Source: Diospyros lotus
Lineage: Eukaryota > Streptophyta > Magnoliopsida > Ericales > Ebenaceae
DNA: 64,000 nucleotides
Assembly (NCBI RefSeq): GCF_014633365.1
Contig: NC_068350.1
Location: forward strand, 25,631,680 to 25,695,679
Direction: 5' to 3'
The first letter of the stretch is position 1. Each line of letters opens with the position of its first letter. The position numbers and the translations under genes are program-made. This document shows positions 23,751-34,446 of this stretch, in pieces. A model generated the notes under the pieces. It was given only the letters and a program-made list of their open reading frames with translations, had not been told where the DNA came from and made no database searches.

Positions 23751-25239
23751 TGAAGGATCATGAACGAGGAAACAAAGCATGCAACGGAAGCGTTTTAATC
23801 AAAACAAAACTTTCCTCGTATTGATAAGAATCTAGGAGACTTACTTTTGCGGCGGATTACCGGACGGAATGGAGCGATGGGAGCTTCTTCGCGTGGTGGA
23901 GACGACGACTGTCCTGCTAGCCTTCGGCTCCGTCGCATCAGAACTCAAACGCACCCTTTCGATCTTCCGGAGTATGACTCGAACTCGTGGCCTCTCTTCG
24001 GTGAAGAAGAATGAAAAATGACTTAGATGAAAAAACAACCAAAGAGAGATATATATAGGGAGAACCCTAGGGTTAAAACCCTAGTGGGCCAAACCCTAAT
24101 GGGCCAAGATCATTTAATTAATATCTAATTGGGTTAGCCCAATTAATTAATTAAAAACCCTAATGAACTATTATTTTATTCTAGCCCAATGGACCATTCT
24201 GAATAAAATAATTCTCTCTCAATGTAATTCATCCAACAAGCCAAATGTATTAAAAAATACATGAGTTACATCGACCTACCCCGGGGACCAAAAGACAAAT
24301 TATTCACGACTACTAAAATGACCAAAATATCCCTGCTACCTAGTAGCTATATTTTGTCATTCTAAGTGTTCCAACTATCACCATATGGTAACACTGACCC
24401 CACGAATAATTTTGCATATGCCATGTCTTTGACCTACTAGTGTAATGACGAAAATACCCCTCTGCGTAACACCCATCATTTAGAAAGGAATAATGTACTA
24501 ACACCTTTCTAAATAACTTCTACCATCCTTAGATCACTAGTCCAATAATCCGTGACTACTCGAATGTACTTGCTTATCACTGGGAGCTACCCAGAAGCAC
24601 ACACTTTTAAGTCACGTTCCCAGGGCCCTGGATTATTCGATTATTCTTGGACAATCACAAGGGGGTGAATCACAGAAACTATCTTGTATTAGTCTGTCTT
24701 AGCTAATTAGAAACCATACTCCCAACTCAAAAGGATATTGATCTTTGATAGACCTCATCTACAATGAATCTAAGAATATAGCTCTAGGTTCACTAGACCA
24801 CCAACTAATACTCAAGTATTAGAGTACTCGTCCACGTAATAACAGTGATAGACTAGCTCCATGATAATTAGTACTTTGTCATTAGCTTCTATCACAGGTC
24901 CACTCTACGCATTCCAAATGCGCTTGTACAATTAGAGTAAACGGACTGTTTACTGGCTAAGGCAAGCCATCCTCCATTAGGATCTATTGCACAATGATCT
25001 TATCATGATAGAATGCCCAGTTCTATCAAAAGATCAAGAGTAATATTTTCTTGCTTATTAAGTATCCATGATTCATGCCTAACTGTGAAGAACGACCCAT
25101 CACATGAATCACTTACTTAATAGCATGGACACATTTCCAACAATTAAATGCAAATAATATATGTGCCATAAACTGAATAAAAGAAACATCATTACCATAA
25201 ATTAAACAAAACGTGTCTTTAGGGCATACATTTCCAACA
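23751..25239 (-). repeat. Copia-2 3' LTR
   Basis: Complete, 1489 bases, about 14 substitutions from the 5' LTR at 45035-46523 by visual comparison. In the element's sense U3 runs from 25239 to about 24060. A 65-codon open frame (24038-23841) just downstream of the TATA box is present in both LTRs but has no known domain and lies in the probable transcribed leader. Confidence 0.92.
24049..24115 (-). promoter_or_regulatory. Copia-2 LTR core promoter: TATA box with telo-boxes and site II motifs
   Basis: On minus, CTATATATAT (24049-24058) follows directly after TAGGGTTT repeats (telo-box AAACCCTA on plus, three copies in 24064-24100) and GGCCCA / TGGGCC (site II) motifs. The same set is in the other LTR at 45333-45395. 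Telo-box plus site II upstream of TATA is typical of plant ribosomal-protein and translation genes. Confidence 0.65.
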
Positions 25240-25250
25240 ATCTCCCACTT
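25240..25250 (-). other. Copia-2 polypurine tract
   Basis: Minus AAGTGGGAGAT directly abuts the 3' LTR. The Copia-3 tract at 34436-34446 is the same sequence. Confidence 0.85.
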
Positions 25251-25279
25251 GCACTCAAAGACTATGAAAATCCATAAGT

Positions 25280-26821
25280 TCAAAATCCATAAGTTCCCAC
25301 CCCTATGACATCTAAGTGTCTTCGAAAGACCTTCTCTGCCAAAGGCTTGGTGAAAGGATCCGCTAGATTGTTTGATGTAGATATCTGGTCCACCACTATC
25401 TCATTCTTCTGGATGAACTCCCGAATGAGGTGGTACTTCCTCTCAATATGCTTGCCCTTTCTGTGGTTCCTTGGTTCTTTGCATTGTGACACTGCTCCGG
25501 TGTTGTCACAATAGAGTATAATAGGCTTTTCCACATGTGGTACAACTCCTAGTTCCATAAGGAACTTTCGGAGCCAAACTGCTTCCTTGGACGCCTCTGA
25601 TGCTGCTACATACTCAGCTTCCATGGTGGAATCAGCAATACAAGATTGCTTGATACTCCGCCATGAAATAGCTCCTCCAGATAAGGTGAAAACATATCCA
25701 CTAGTGGATTTTCTTTCATCCTTATCAGCCTGGAAATCTGAGTCTGTGTAGCCTACTGGAACTAAGTCATCAGCTCTGTAGACTAGCATATAATCCTTAG
25801 TAGCCTTAAGGTACTTGAGTATATGCTTTACAGCCTGCCAATGTGCTTCCCCTGGATTTGACTGAAATCTGCTTATCATGCCTACAGCAAAGCAGATATC
25901 TGGCCTGGTACACAGCATGGCATACATGAGACTTCCTACAGCTGAAGCATAAGGAATCCTACTCATGCGCGCCTTTTCTTCCTCTGTCTTGGGACAGTCC
26001 CTGGAAGATAAGCCCAATCCGTGTCTAAAAGGAATTAATGCCCCTTTACACTGATCCATACTGAACCTGATCAATATCTTGTCAATATAAGAAGATTGGG
26101 ATAAACCTAACATTCTCTGCTTCCTATCTCTAAGAAGCTTTACACCGAGAATGTAACTAGCTTCTCCCATATCTTTCATGCTAAATTGACTTGATAGCCA
26201 AATCTTTATTGATGACAACATCCCTACATCATTTCCTATGATGAGAATGTCATCAACATATAACACCAGAAAAGACACCTTTTCACCATTTGTTTTCTTA
26301 TACACGCATGGTTCATCTACGTTTGGAATAAATCCATAAGACTTTATAGACTCATCAAAACGTTTGTTCCATGCCCTTGATGCCTGCTTAAGTCCATAAA
26401 TGGACTTCTTAAGCTTGCAGACCATGTGATCTTGGCCTTTCACAACATAGCCTTCTGGTTGGGACATATAGATGTCTTCACTAAGATGGCCATTAAGAAA
26501 GGCCGTCTTAACATCCATTTGCCATATCTCATAGTCATAATGACATGCTATGGCAAGGAGTATGCGAATGGATTTAAGCATGGCTACCGGTGAAAAGGTT
26601 TCCTCATAGTCGATCCCTTCTTTCTGAGTAAATCCTTTTGCAACCAACCTTGCTTTAAAGGTTTGCACCTTTCCATCCGCTCCCCTTTTCCTCTTGTATA
26701 CCCACTCACACCCTATGGGTTTTACCCCTTCAGGTGTAGCTACAAGATCCCAAACCTGATTGAGATGCATAGACTCAATCTCGGCATCCATTGCAAGGCG
26801 CCACTTGTCTACATCGACATT
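25280..26821 (-). CDS. Copia-2 RT and RNase H (3' half of polyprotein)
   Basis: Open for 503 codons from the Met at 26791, and further upstream to the Copia-3 edge at 26821 (through DKWRLAMDAE). RT: FKARLVAKGFTQKEGIDYEE, WQMDVKTAFLNG (90-101), IYGLKQASRAWN (131-142), catalytic YVDD at 178-181. RNase H: Asp in YTDSDF (350), Glu in MEAEYVAASEA (about 391-393), Asp in YCDNTGA (429). The C-terminus has LADPFTKPL. All catalytic residues are intact. In life this is the last part of one gag-pol polyprotein whose first part is 41015-43396; the Met at 26791 is internal and not a true start. No stop or frameshift is seen, unusual in this window. Confidence 0.9.
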   Translation of the reverse strand, partial: NVDVDKWRLAMDAEIESMHLNQVWDLVATPEGVKPIGCEWVYKRKRGADGKVQTFKARLVAKGFTQKEGIDYEETFSPVAMLKSIRILLAIACHYDYEIWQMDVKTAFLNGHLSEDIYMSQPEGYVVKGQDHMVCKLKKSIYGLKQASRAWNKRFDESIKSYGFIPNVDEPCVYKKTNGEKVSFLVLYVDDILIIGNDVGMLSSIKIWLSSQFSMKDMGEASYILGVKLLRDRKQRMLGLSQSSYIDKILIRFSMDQCKGALIPFRHGLGLSSRDCPKTEEEKARMSRIPYASAVGSLMYAMLCTRPDICFAVGMISRFQSNPGEAHWQAVKHILKYLKATKDYMLVYRADDLVPVGYTDSDFQADKDERKSTSGYVFTLSGGAISWRSIKQSCIADSTMEAEYVAASEASKEAVWLRKFLMELGVVPHVEKPIILYCDNTGAVSQCKEPRNHRKGKHIERKYHLIREFIQKNEIVVDQISTSNNLADPFTKPLAEKVFRRHLDVIGVGTYGF

Positions 26822-26826
26822 AAGGA

Positions 26827-28825
26827 TGTTAGTGTAGGTGCTCTAGACCCAATCAGATTGGGCATGTTGTACACTGACAATTGTAATCATGTTATTATTT
26901 GAATAAGGAGTTATTCCAATTCACAAGAAGTCATTCTATTAGTTTCTTGTTATTATTGTAATAACCAAATGAAACTAGATAGAAGTCCATATGATGTATA
27001 CTGTGAATAATCTATAAAGATGTGAGATGATGCATCACAGTTTATAGACATCATTAAACGTCCCAAGTCGTAGCAATGTCAAGAATGGACATTGACAATT
27101 GCGGTAAGACTTGTATGTGCTATGTTTTTGCTATGTGATAGCAATGGGGGTCTCACACCCATAGGCATGGGGATGCCTAGACAAGTACATAGGTGACCAA
27201 TGTTGGAGAACGTGTCACTGGACATGACTCGCCACGAGAATCCATTTTGGTTATATGTTGATGGAATTCTCATACGAGATGGGTGTAACTAATCCTTGGA
27301 CTTGAGGTTGTCACGGTCATCTCATAAGAAGACCGGTATGCTTTGACATCGTTTCGATGGGCCTAGACAAAGGCTGCACGTGGGCGATCGTTGGGTATAT
27401 CATGAGGCTTATGGAGATGGGTGCATAGCCAAGATGGGACTCGTCTATCCCTTGATAGAGGATGATGTATCTAAGGCGCATTCGGTGGATATTCACTTTA
27501 AATCCATGGCCATGGTGAAAGAGATCAATAAGGAGTTATTGATTCACTTTCTATTAAGTGAAGATATCCGAAAGACCGAAGAAAACTCATGTGATCGTTA
27601 TCAAGCAACACATCGCCATACTTGAGATCACATAAGATACATTGACGAGAGGATCGTATTACACGGTAACCATGCTCGTGAAAGGTTATTTGCGGATTAT
27701 GAATCCTTCTGAATAATTGGGTAGGCATGACGCCTTGCTAGAGGCCAATCTTGTCTTATGTGTTCGTACCGACACATTGCCAACATATTCGGAAGCCTAA
27801 TGAGTCATACGCAATAGGCACGGTCCCTGGCTTAAACCAGGAGAGTGGACGTATGGTTAAGTGGGACACTTCGGCAAGAAGTTGTGCCGTCGTAGGTTCT
27901 CACGGAAAAAGAACAGATAGAAGTAATGACGTCGATATGACGAGGAGTCGTCTTGATGGAAAAAGTTTCCTAAAAATGGCATTTGATTAAATTAGGAAGG
28001 AGTTTCTAATTTAATGATTTTCTATTTGTTGGAGTGGCAAATAGGAAATAAAATATTTTTGGGCTTAAGTTAATATTTGGACTAAATTAGATTTGGGCCA
28101 AATATTAAATTAAATATTATATTTGGACTAAATTGGATTTGGGCCAAATATTAAAATAAATATTATATTTGGACTAAATTAGATTTGGGCCAAATATTAA
28201 ATATTATATTTGGACCAAATTAGATTTGGGCCAAATATTAAATAAAATATATTTGGGCTTGAATTAGATTTGGGCCATAATATTTTATTTAACCTATAAA
28301 AGGATTGGGCCATTTAATTATATTTCTAGTTGGACTAGAATAAGCCCACTTATGATTCTAATTAAATTAGAATTAATGGGCTAGCCCAATCCATTAGGGT
28401 TTTAGAAACCCTAGGATATTTCATTATAAATATCCTTTTATAGGTTGCCCATTATGGAGGTGATTTTTGGTGTCGTTTTTCAAGAGTTGAAAAACGCATT
28501 GCCGTTCACTCTTCCCCGTTTCTTTTGGCATCGATTTGAAACGTGGGTGTTCTTTTACCGTCCATACACAAGCCGCGCAAAGGAGAAGGAGCTAGCACTC
28601 CTATTCCGCTCTCCTTGCCAACGGACGCGTGCCGCGTATCACGAGTTAGAGGCCGGACGCTTGGACGGCTCGAATCCGCGAACGACTCGATAATCTAAAG
28701 GTTAGATTTATTTATTTGTTTGTGAATGATTTGATTTCGACGTTGATCCAATCGCCGGGATCGGGGTAAGGTTCAAAATTATTGAACTACGCTGCTTGCC
28801 CCGTAGCGATCTTGCTTTACTTTCA
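26827..28825 (+). repeat. Copia-3 5' LTR
   Basis: 1999 bases. Differs from the 3' LTR at about ten sites, for example TTATTCC/TTATTCA near 26915, AAACG/AAATG near 27060, and CTTGAGGTTG/CCTGAGGTTC near 27305. Short open frames on both strands (27079-27990, 28445-28693) recur in every copy because the LTR is repeated, and have no recognisable domain. Confidence 0.93.
28066..28432 (+). promoter_or_regulatory. Copia-3 LTR promoter: site II array, telo-boxes and TATA boxes
   Basis: A tandem repeat (unit about 45-60 bases, ATTTGGGCCAAATATTA) at 28083-28280 gives six TGGGCC site II motifs (28094, 28140, 28186, 28227, 28271, 28306) plus TGGGCT copies. Then come TATA-like CCTATAAAAGG (28293-28303), telo-box-type AGGGTTTT and AAACCCTA (28395-28415), and a TATAAATA box at 28425-28432. 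Repeated in the 3' LTR (35686-36052) and the second copy (57286-57652). Which TATA is used is unknown. Confidence 0.6.
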
Positions 28826-28826
28826 G

Positions 28827-28839
28827 TGGTATCAGAGCC
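28827..28839 (+). other. Copia-3 primer binding site (tRNA-Met type)
   Basis: TGGTATCAGAGCC one base after the 5' LTR end. Same sequence as the Copia-2 site. Confidence 0.9.
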
Positions 28840-29035
28840 ATCGTCGAAATATTTCAATTCCTTACGTGCGGATTCGGTTATGTTGTTATTTGTGAAATAA
28901 TTAAATGATTGTTGCGTTTGTATTTTTGGATTGCAAAACATTTTTGGGTGAAGGGCAAAAGATCGTGTCTGACACGAAAAAGGGCGAAACGGGGTTCGGG
29001 GTGCATACGGATGCACCGGGGCATCGAAAGACGCA

Positions 29036-29450
29036 GTCGAGCGGGGCCCGCGCGCGCTGGGCACGGCCTGGGCGCGCGCAGGGGCCGCTGGGGCGCGGCC
29101 TTGCGCGCTGGTGCGCGGCCGTGCGCGCGCATGGCGCGCACAGGCGCGGCCGCGCGCGCGCAGGCGGCCCCAGGCGCTACCGCGCGCGCGCAAGGCTCCC
29201 CCATGCGCGGCCGCGCGCGCGCAAGGCGCAGGCGGCGCGGGCGCGACCCGCGGGTGCGACCCGCGACCCTTGCGCGCCCGCGCGCGGCCCTAGTGGCCCG
29301 CACTTGCCGCCCCGCGGCCTTTGCCGCGCGCCCATGCGCGCCCCATGCGCGGCCGCGCGCGCCAGGCGCGGCCCATGCGCGCCCAGCGCGCGCCAGCCGC
29401 GGCCCATGCGCGCCCTGCGCGCGCCAGCCGCGGCCTTTGGCCCTGTTTGG
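29036..29450. repeat. GC-rich low-complexity island in Copia-3 leader
   Basis: About 415 bases made almost only of GCGCGC, GGCC and CATGCGCGCC-type units, in an otherwise AT-rich region. Overlapping open frames of 100-220 codons exist in several frames on both strands (for example 28878-29537 minus and 28905-29510 plus), all Ala/Arg/Gly/Pro-rich. That is expected from a stop-poor GC composition and not evidence of a gene. It sits between primer site and gag remnant, so it would be in the 5' leader of the RNA. The second copy has it at 58255-58669. Confidence 0.8.
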
Positions 29451-30819
29451 GCTGGCAGCATGTGTGACATGCTGCCCAGCCACCTCCCGCTCCCTCGGGC
29501 TTCGGTTTGACCGTTCCCGGGGGTCCCCGTGAAGCACCCGGGTCGACCCTTCGGTGGCCTAGTGCGTTCCGTTCTTTTTGGTGGGGCCCGGCCAAATTGT
29601 TTGGCTATTTTTATTATTTTTATCCGATCCATGAGTGTATGACACTTATGGGCCGTGATTAAAAATGGGTCAGGGCCATTAATTGGGTTATTTATTAATT
29701 ATTGGGCTGCTAATGTATGTTTGACATACATTGGTTGATCCAAGGCCTGTTGAGCCTTGTTAGTTAGACTGATGGATGGAGCCCAAGCCCAACACAATTA
29801 AAACAATTTTGTTTTTCCAAAATCATACAAATTTTTCAATTTATTGAAAGCGTTTCATTAAGTTTGAAATAAATGCGACAATTAATTAACATAATCTAAA
29901 TGAATCAATGTGATTGATTGCATGGGTGTATGGTATGGATCGAGTCGACCATTTATTTTATGTTGGGAATGAATGCTTGTAAATTTGGTTTTTGAAATAG
30001 GGCCTGCGTGTCCTGCCTCTCTTATACTCTGATGTACATTCTCTTCTCATCTCACTCCCCCCGAATGTAACTCGGGGTTTCTGATTCTATGTAATGTATG
30101 TAGAATAGAATAGAGTAGCGATAGTTGTAGTTTGTATGAAGAGCAAGAGATGGAGCCAAATTGAAGACAAGATTCGAAGACCAATGAAGGCTTGAAGAAT
30201 GTGCTTATGAAGCAAGATGTGATTCTTCACCTAGGTTTGACCCGCTAGCTTCCCTTCTATGGCTCGAGGGGACTAGCCGTAGTTATCCATACCATACACC
30301 GGTTTGAGTCGTTTATTATGCATTATTAATTTGATTAATTGCATGTGATGAGACCTTAATAAATAAATAATAAATCCCTCATTAATATTAAGCCAACTTG
30401 CCTTCCATCATTATGAAGCATTAGGTTTCTAGCTGGCACTTGATTTGTTGAGTCACTCAAGGTCATGTGTCACCTATGATTCCTATGCTTCATGGGCCAT
30501 GAGATGTCCCTGAATGATGGGTTCGACTTAACTAGAAAGGTGGGGTTTGTTGAGTCACTCAAGGCCTTACTGAGTATAGAGGCAAAGATTGGGAGTCACA
30601 TAAGATGTGCTTGGCAAGGAGTTGTCAACCCAATGAATCTAGGAGTTGCATGGAGATGCAATTGGTAGCAAGTACCTACCTAATCGATCCTAACACAATT
30701 TGTTGAGTCACTCAAGGTTGTGCGAGGGGAGATGGGATCCTGGCTCACTAGGAAATCTTCCAACGGGATTTCCCGAGTTATGTCTAGAGGGTGGCAAACT
30801 CGTAGAAAATAGTGGGAGC
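29451..30819 (+). other. Copia-3 5' leader, non-coding
   Basis: No credible gene. It contains three copies of TTTGTTGAGTCACTCAAGG with the 13-base palindrome TTGAGTCACTCAA at 30448-30460, 30550-30562 and 30703-30715. The spacing is about 102 and 153 bases. TGAGTCA inside it is a bZIP (GCN4/AP-1 type) binding sequence. The second copy keeps all three at about 59667, 59769 and 59922. Confidence 0.7.
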
Positions 30820-31640
30820 AATCATAAAATGTTACTTCTTGCAATTTATGATTTCGTAATTCAATATGATTATAATAATATCTCTATTCAGTTGTTGATC
30901 CAGAATGTCTGGAAACATGTCGATAAGATCGATACTTGAGGGCAATAATACCTTCAACGAACTAATTTCTATGACTGGGAGATCATCTTGAGGATAGTCC
31001 TCATGTATGATAAGATTCTTTATGCGATAAAGAGTTATCTTCTTACGAAGCCACCAGTTAAAGAAATAATAGCACATTAGGCCTGGACGATGCACATGGG
31101 TGATATGATCATCGCTTGATATATCGTCTTGGCTGCCATGACCCCGAAACATAGGTCGCCACATAAGAGTTATGACGCCTATGAGATCATGGCTAGGCTC
31201 AAGGATCATCTGTTGAGAAGCATGTCATGGAGATGATATGTTTTATCAATAGGTTGCTAGAGCTGAACTTGGGTATGGATGCTGAAACTTACCTTAGATT
31301 CGCTGCTATAGTCTCTCCCTAAAAGTTATGGAAAAGACTCTTGGAGAGTGGTTGTCCATACTAAGGGAGACCGAACCTAAAATTGATTATAGGTTAAGGG
31401 AAGTGTTCTCTTAGTTGAAAGGCCCAAGGCGCACAAGGGTAAGCCCAAGAGTAAGAAAGCCAAAAAGGAAGAAGAGTTCTTCTATAGCGCAATTTGGAAG
31501 AGTCTAGAAGACTAAAACCCAAAAGGCAAAAAGGATGCAATATATCTCCACTGTGATAAACCGAGAAGTGTAGAGTAAGAAGAGTTCTACTCAAGGCACT
31601 TCAGGTATTTATGTTATTGGAATTAATCTATTTACTTCTG
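30820..31640 (+). pseudogene. Copia-3 gag remnant
   Basis: Only scattered pieces of Copia gag can be read across frames on plus: FYDWEIILRIVLMYDK-like near 30968-31015, MARLKDHLL near 31188-31210, then a Lys-rich tail and HCDKP (zinc-knuckle remnant near 31550-31565). Stops occur every few tens of codons. No functional Gag can be made. Assignment is by position and faint motif match to the Copia-2 gag layout. Confidence 0.55.
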
Positions 31641-32943
31641 ATCAGTCCACATGAGTATTAGATACTGGATCTAATGCTCATACTTACACCTTCGTGTATG
31701 AGCTTAGGAGTACGAGGAGATTAATAATAGGAGAAATGTACCTACACGTGGTAAATGGATCAAAAGTTGTTCCATTAGTTGTAGGGACCTATTTATTGAC
31801 ATTATCCACATGGCTTGTGTTAGATTTACATAACTGTTACTTTATTCCTAGTTTGACTAGGAATATTATTTCTATTTCTTGTTTGGACAATGATGGATAT
31901 TCATTTTTTTATTTAAAGGACAATAGTTGTTCATTTGATAAAAATGAGTTGTTTTATGGTAAAACAACAGTACGTAACAGTTTATATGTCCTTGATGTTG
32001 ATACTCCTATCAATAACATAAATATTAAGCGACTTAAATCAGATGATTTAAATAGCACTTATTTATGGCATTGTTTCCTTAGCCATATAAATGAGACTCG
32101 CACATCCAACTTGTATAGAGATGGATATCTCGGCACATTTGATTATGAATCATATGGTGCTTGCGAATCTTGTTTACTTGGTAAGATGACTAAATCTCCT
32201 TTTAAAGGAAAGGGAGAGAGGGCCACAGAAGTGCTAGAGCTTGTGCACACTGATGTGTGTGGGCCCATGTCCACCCAAGCTCGAGGTGGGTATATCTACT
32301 TCATAACCTTTACTGATGATAGATCATGTTTTGGTTATGTGTATCTTTTAAGACACAAATCTGAGACTTTTGAAAAGTTCAAAGAATTCAGATTTGAAGT
32401 AGAGAAACAAACTGAGAAAAGTATCAAAGTACTTCGATCAGATCGAGGTGGTGAATACTTGAACAGTGAGTTTCTAGATCATCTGAAGTAGAATGTGATT
32501 CTCTCACAATGGACTCCACCTAGAACATCAGAGATGAATGATGTGTCTAAGAGAGGAATAGGACCTTGTTGGACATGGTCTGGTCCATGATGAGTCGCGC
32601 TGAACTCCCTATTTCATTTTGGGGATACGCATTCCTCACTGCGATCTTTGTTTTGAACAGGGTTCCAAGTAAATCAGTTACTTAGACTCCATATAAGATA
32701 TGGAAAGGAAAGAAGCCAAATTTGTCTTTCCTTAAGATTTGGGGTTGTCAAATTTATGTTAAACGTGTTGACAGTAATAAGCTACAACCCAAATCGATGA
32801 GATATCTGTTTGTGGGATATCCAAATGATATTACTTTTACCACCCATGTGAACAAAAGGTGTTTTGTTGTCAAGCATGTGATATTCCTTGAGAAGGAATT
32901 CTTAGATGTTATGGCTAGTGGGAGGAATGTTAAGCTCGAATAA
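31641..32943 (+). pseudogene. Copia-3 protease remnant and integrase
   Basis: Protease-like LDTGSNAHTY is visible near 31655-31690 out of frame with the following 265-codon open piece (31694-32491). That piece has the protease end, the integrase zinc site (HCFLSHIN then CESCLLGKMTKSPF), and core motifs VHTDVCGPM and [10 protein letters not shown] (two catalytic Asp). A stop at 32489 cuts it. In the continuation the catalytic Glu of the SERRNRT-type motif is Lys (near 32550). A last open piece 32722-32943 is the integrase tail. Frame at about 32828 has lost one base compared with the second copy. Confidence 0.8.
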
Positions 32944-33010
32944 GATTTGAGGCAAACCACAAACAAATACTCCCCTCTAGGAACTCGAGAAAGATCAGAC
33001 ATAAGAAGTT

Positions 33011-34400
33011 GTGTCAACTCCCCAACCTTCTACACAAGAACCTCATAGGTCGACAAGGGTTCGTTGCGAGCAAGAGAGATATGGATTTCTCATCTCGGCA
33101 CATGGAGATGTGCTTCTGGTTGTGAACGATGAGCCTACTACCTATGATGAGGCAATGTCTGACATTGACTCTGGGTTATGGCAAATGGATGACAAAACAG
33201 CTTTCCTTAAAGGAAACCTGGTCGAGAATGTGTATATGACACAGCCTGACAGTTTTGTTACTCATAAACATGCAAATAAGATTTGCAACTTGCAAAGGTC
33301 CATTTATGGACTAAGGCAAGCATCCCGGAGTTAGAATCAATGTTTTGATGAAAAGATCAAAAGTTTGATTTTTCACAAAAGAGAAGTTGATCCTTGTGTT
33401 TACAAGAAGGTTAGTGGGAGCGTGGTGGTCCTTTTAGTCCTATATGTGGACAATATATTGCTCATAGGGAATGGTGTTCCCATGATGTAATTAGTTAAAA
33501 TATGGCTTTCAAAATATTTTCTCCATGAAGAATTTGGGAGAAGCAGCTTATATTCTGGGAATAAGGATCTATAGAGATAGATCCAGGAGGTTGCTAGCAC
33601 TCTCCCATAGCGCGTACATTGACAAGGTGCTAAAGAGGTTTAGCATGGAAGATTCTAGGAGGAGAAGTCTTCCCATGTCACATGGAATACATCTCTCCAA
33701 GGCTATGTGTTTGAAGACACAAGATGAGAGAGATAGGATGAGTCGAGCGCAATATGCCTTGGCTATTGGCTCGATCATGTATGCCATGTTATGTACGAGG
33801 CCTGATATCGCATATACTTTGAGCATATGTAGTAGATATCAAGTTGATCCAGGTTAGAAACACTGGATTGTTGTGAAAAACATTCTTAAGTACTTGTGAA
33901 GCGCTAAAGAGATGTTTTTTTTGCCATATGGAGAATAAAAGCATACCATGAAGGGGTTCATGGATGCTAGTTTCCAATTCGACCATGATGATTTTAAATC
34001 ACGTACAGTCGAAATTCATATTCTGCCTATATGGCTGGGCCATGAGTTGGAAGAGTTCCAACAAGAGATAGTGGCAGATTCAACAACTGAAGTCGAATAC
34101 ATAACAACCTTCGAAGCAGCTAAGGAGGTTGTATGGATCCGTAAGTTCATTGATGAACTTAAAGTGGTGTCCAGCATTGTTGATCCAATAACAGTTATTG
34201 GGACAACAAAGGAGCCATCGCGTAAGCGAAGGAACCACAGTCTCATCAACGGACCAAATTTGTATTGCGATATCACCATATGATAATGGAGATTATCAGC
34301 TATGGTGACATATATAGAGAAAGTGTCGACGGATGACAACGTCGTAGATCTCTTGACTAAAGCTCTATCCAGGAGAAACATGAAAGTCATGTTCGATCAT
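33011..34400 (+). pseudogene. Copia-3 RT and RNase H, internally deleted
   Basis: Open piece 33011-33334 joins an RT leader (TYDEAMSDIDSGLW) straight to QMDDKTAFLKG: roughly 80-90 residues of RT that lie between these in Copia-2 are missing. After a stop at 33334, the catalytic motif reads YVDN (near 33440-33450) instead of YVDD. Further pieces: 33525-33857 (GEAAYILGIRIYRDRS, ALCTRPDIAY-type) and 33948-34283 (RNase H tail, MDASFQFD, ADSTTEVEY). Stops and frameshifts separate them. The protein cannot work in cis. Confidence 0.85.
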
Positions 34401-34435
34401 CAGGTATAAGATACATGAGTGATTGGCTCTAGTAC

Positions 34436-34446
34436 AAGTGGGAGAT
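34436..34446 (+). other. Copia-3 polypurine tract
   Basis: AAGTGGGAGAT directly before the 3' LTR at 34447; same sequence as in Copia-2. Confidence 0.88.

Noticed and set aside
25280..26791. The 503-codon RT frame as a complete gene of its own
   Set aside because: Its Met is internal to the Copia polyprotein; the true start is at 43396, beyond the Copia-3 insertion.
27079..27990. Small open frames repeated at three places (27079-27990, 34699-35610, 56299-57210)
   Set aside because: They recur only because the Copia-3 LTR is present there. They lie on both strands with no recognisable product.
28878..29537. Long open frames of 100-220 codons in the GC island (also 58097-58756)
   Set aside because: Several overlap on both strands in different frames, with Ala/Arg/Gly/Pro-only composition. 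Stop codons are rare in GCGCGC sequence by chance; no domain is visible.
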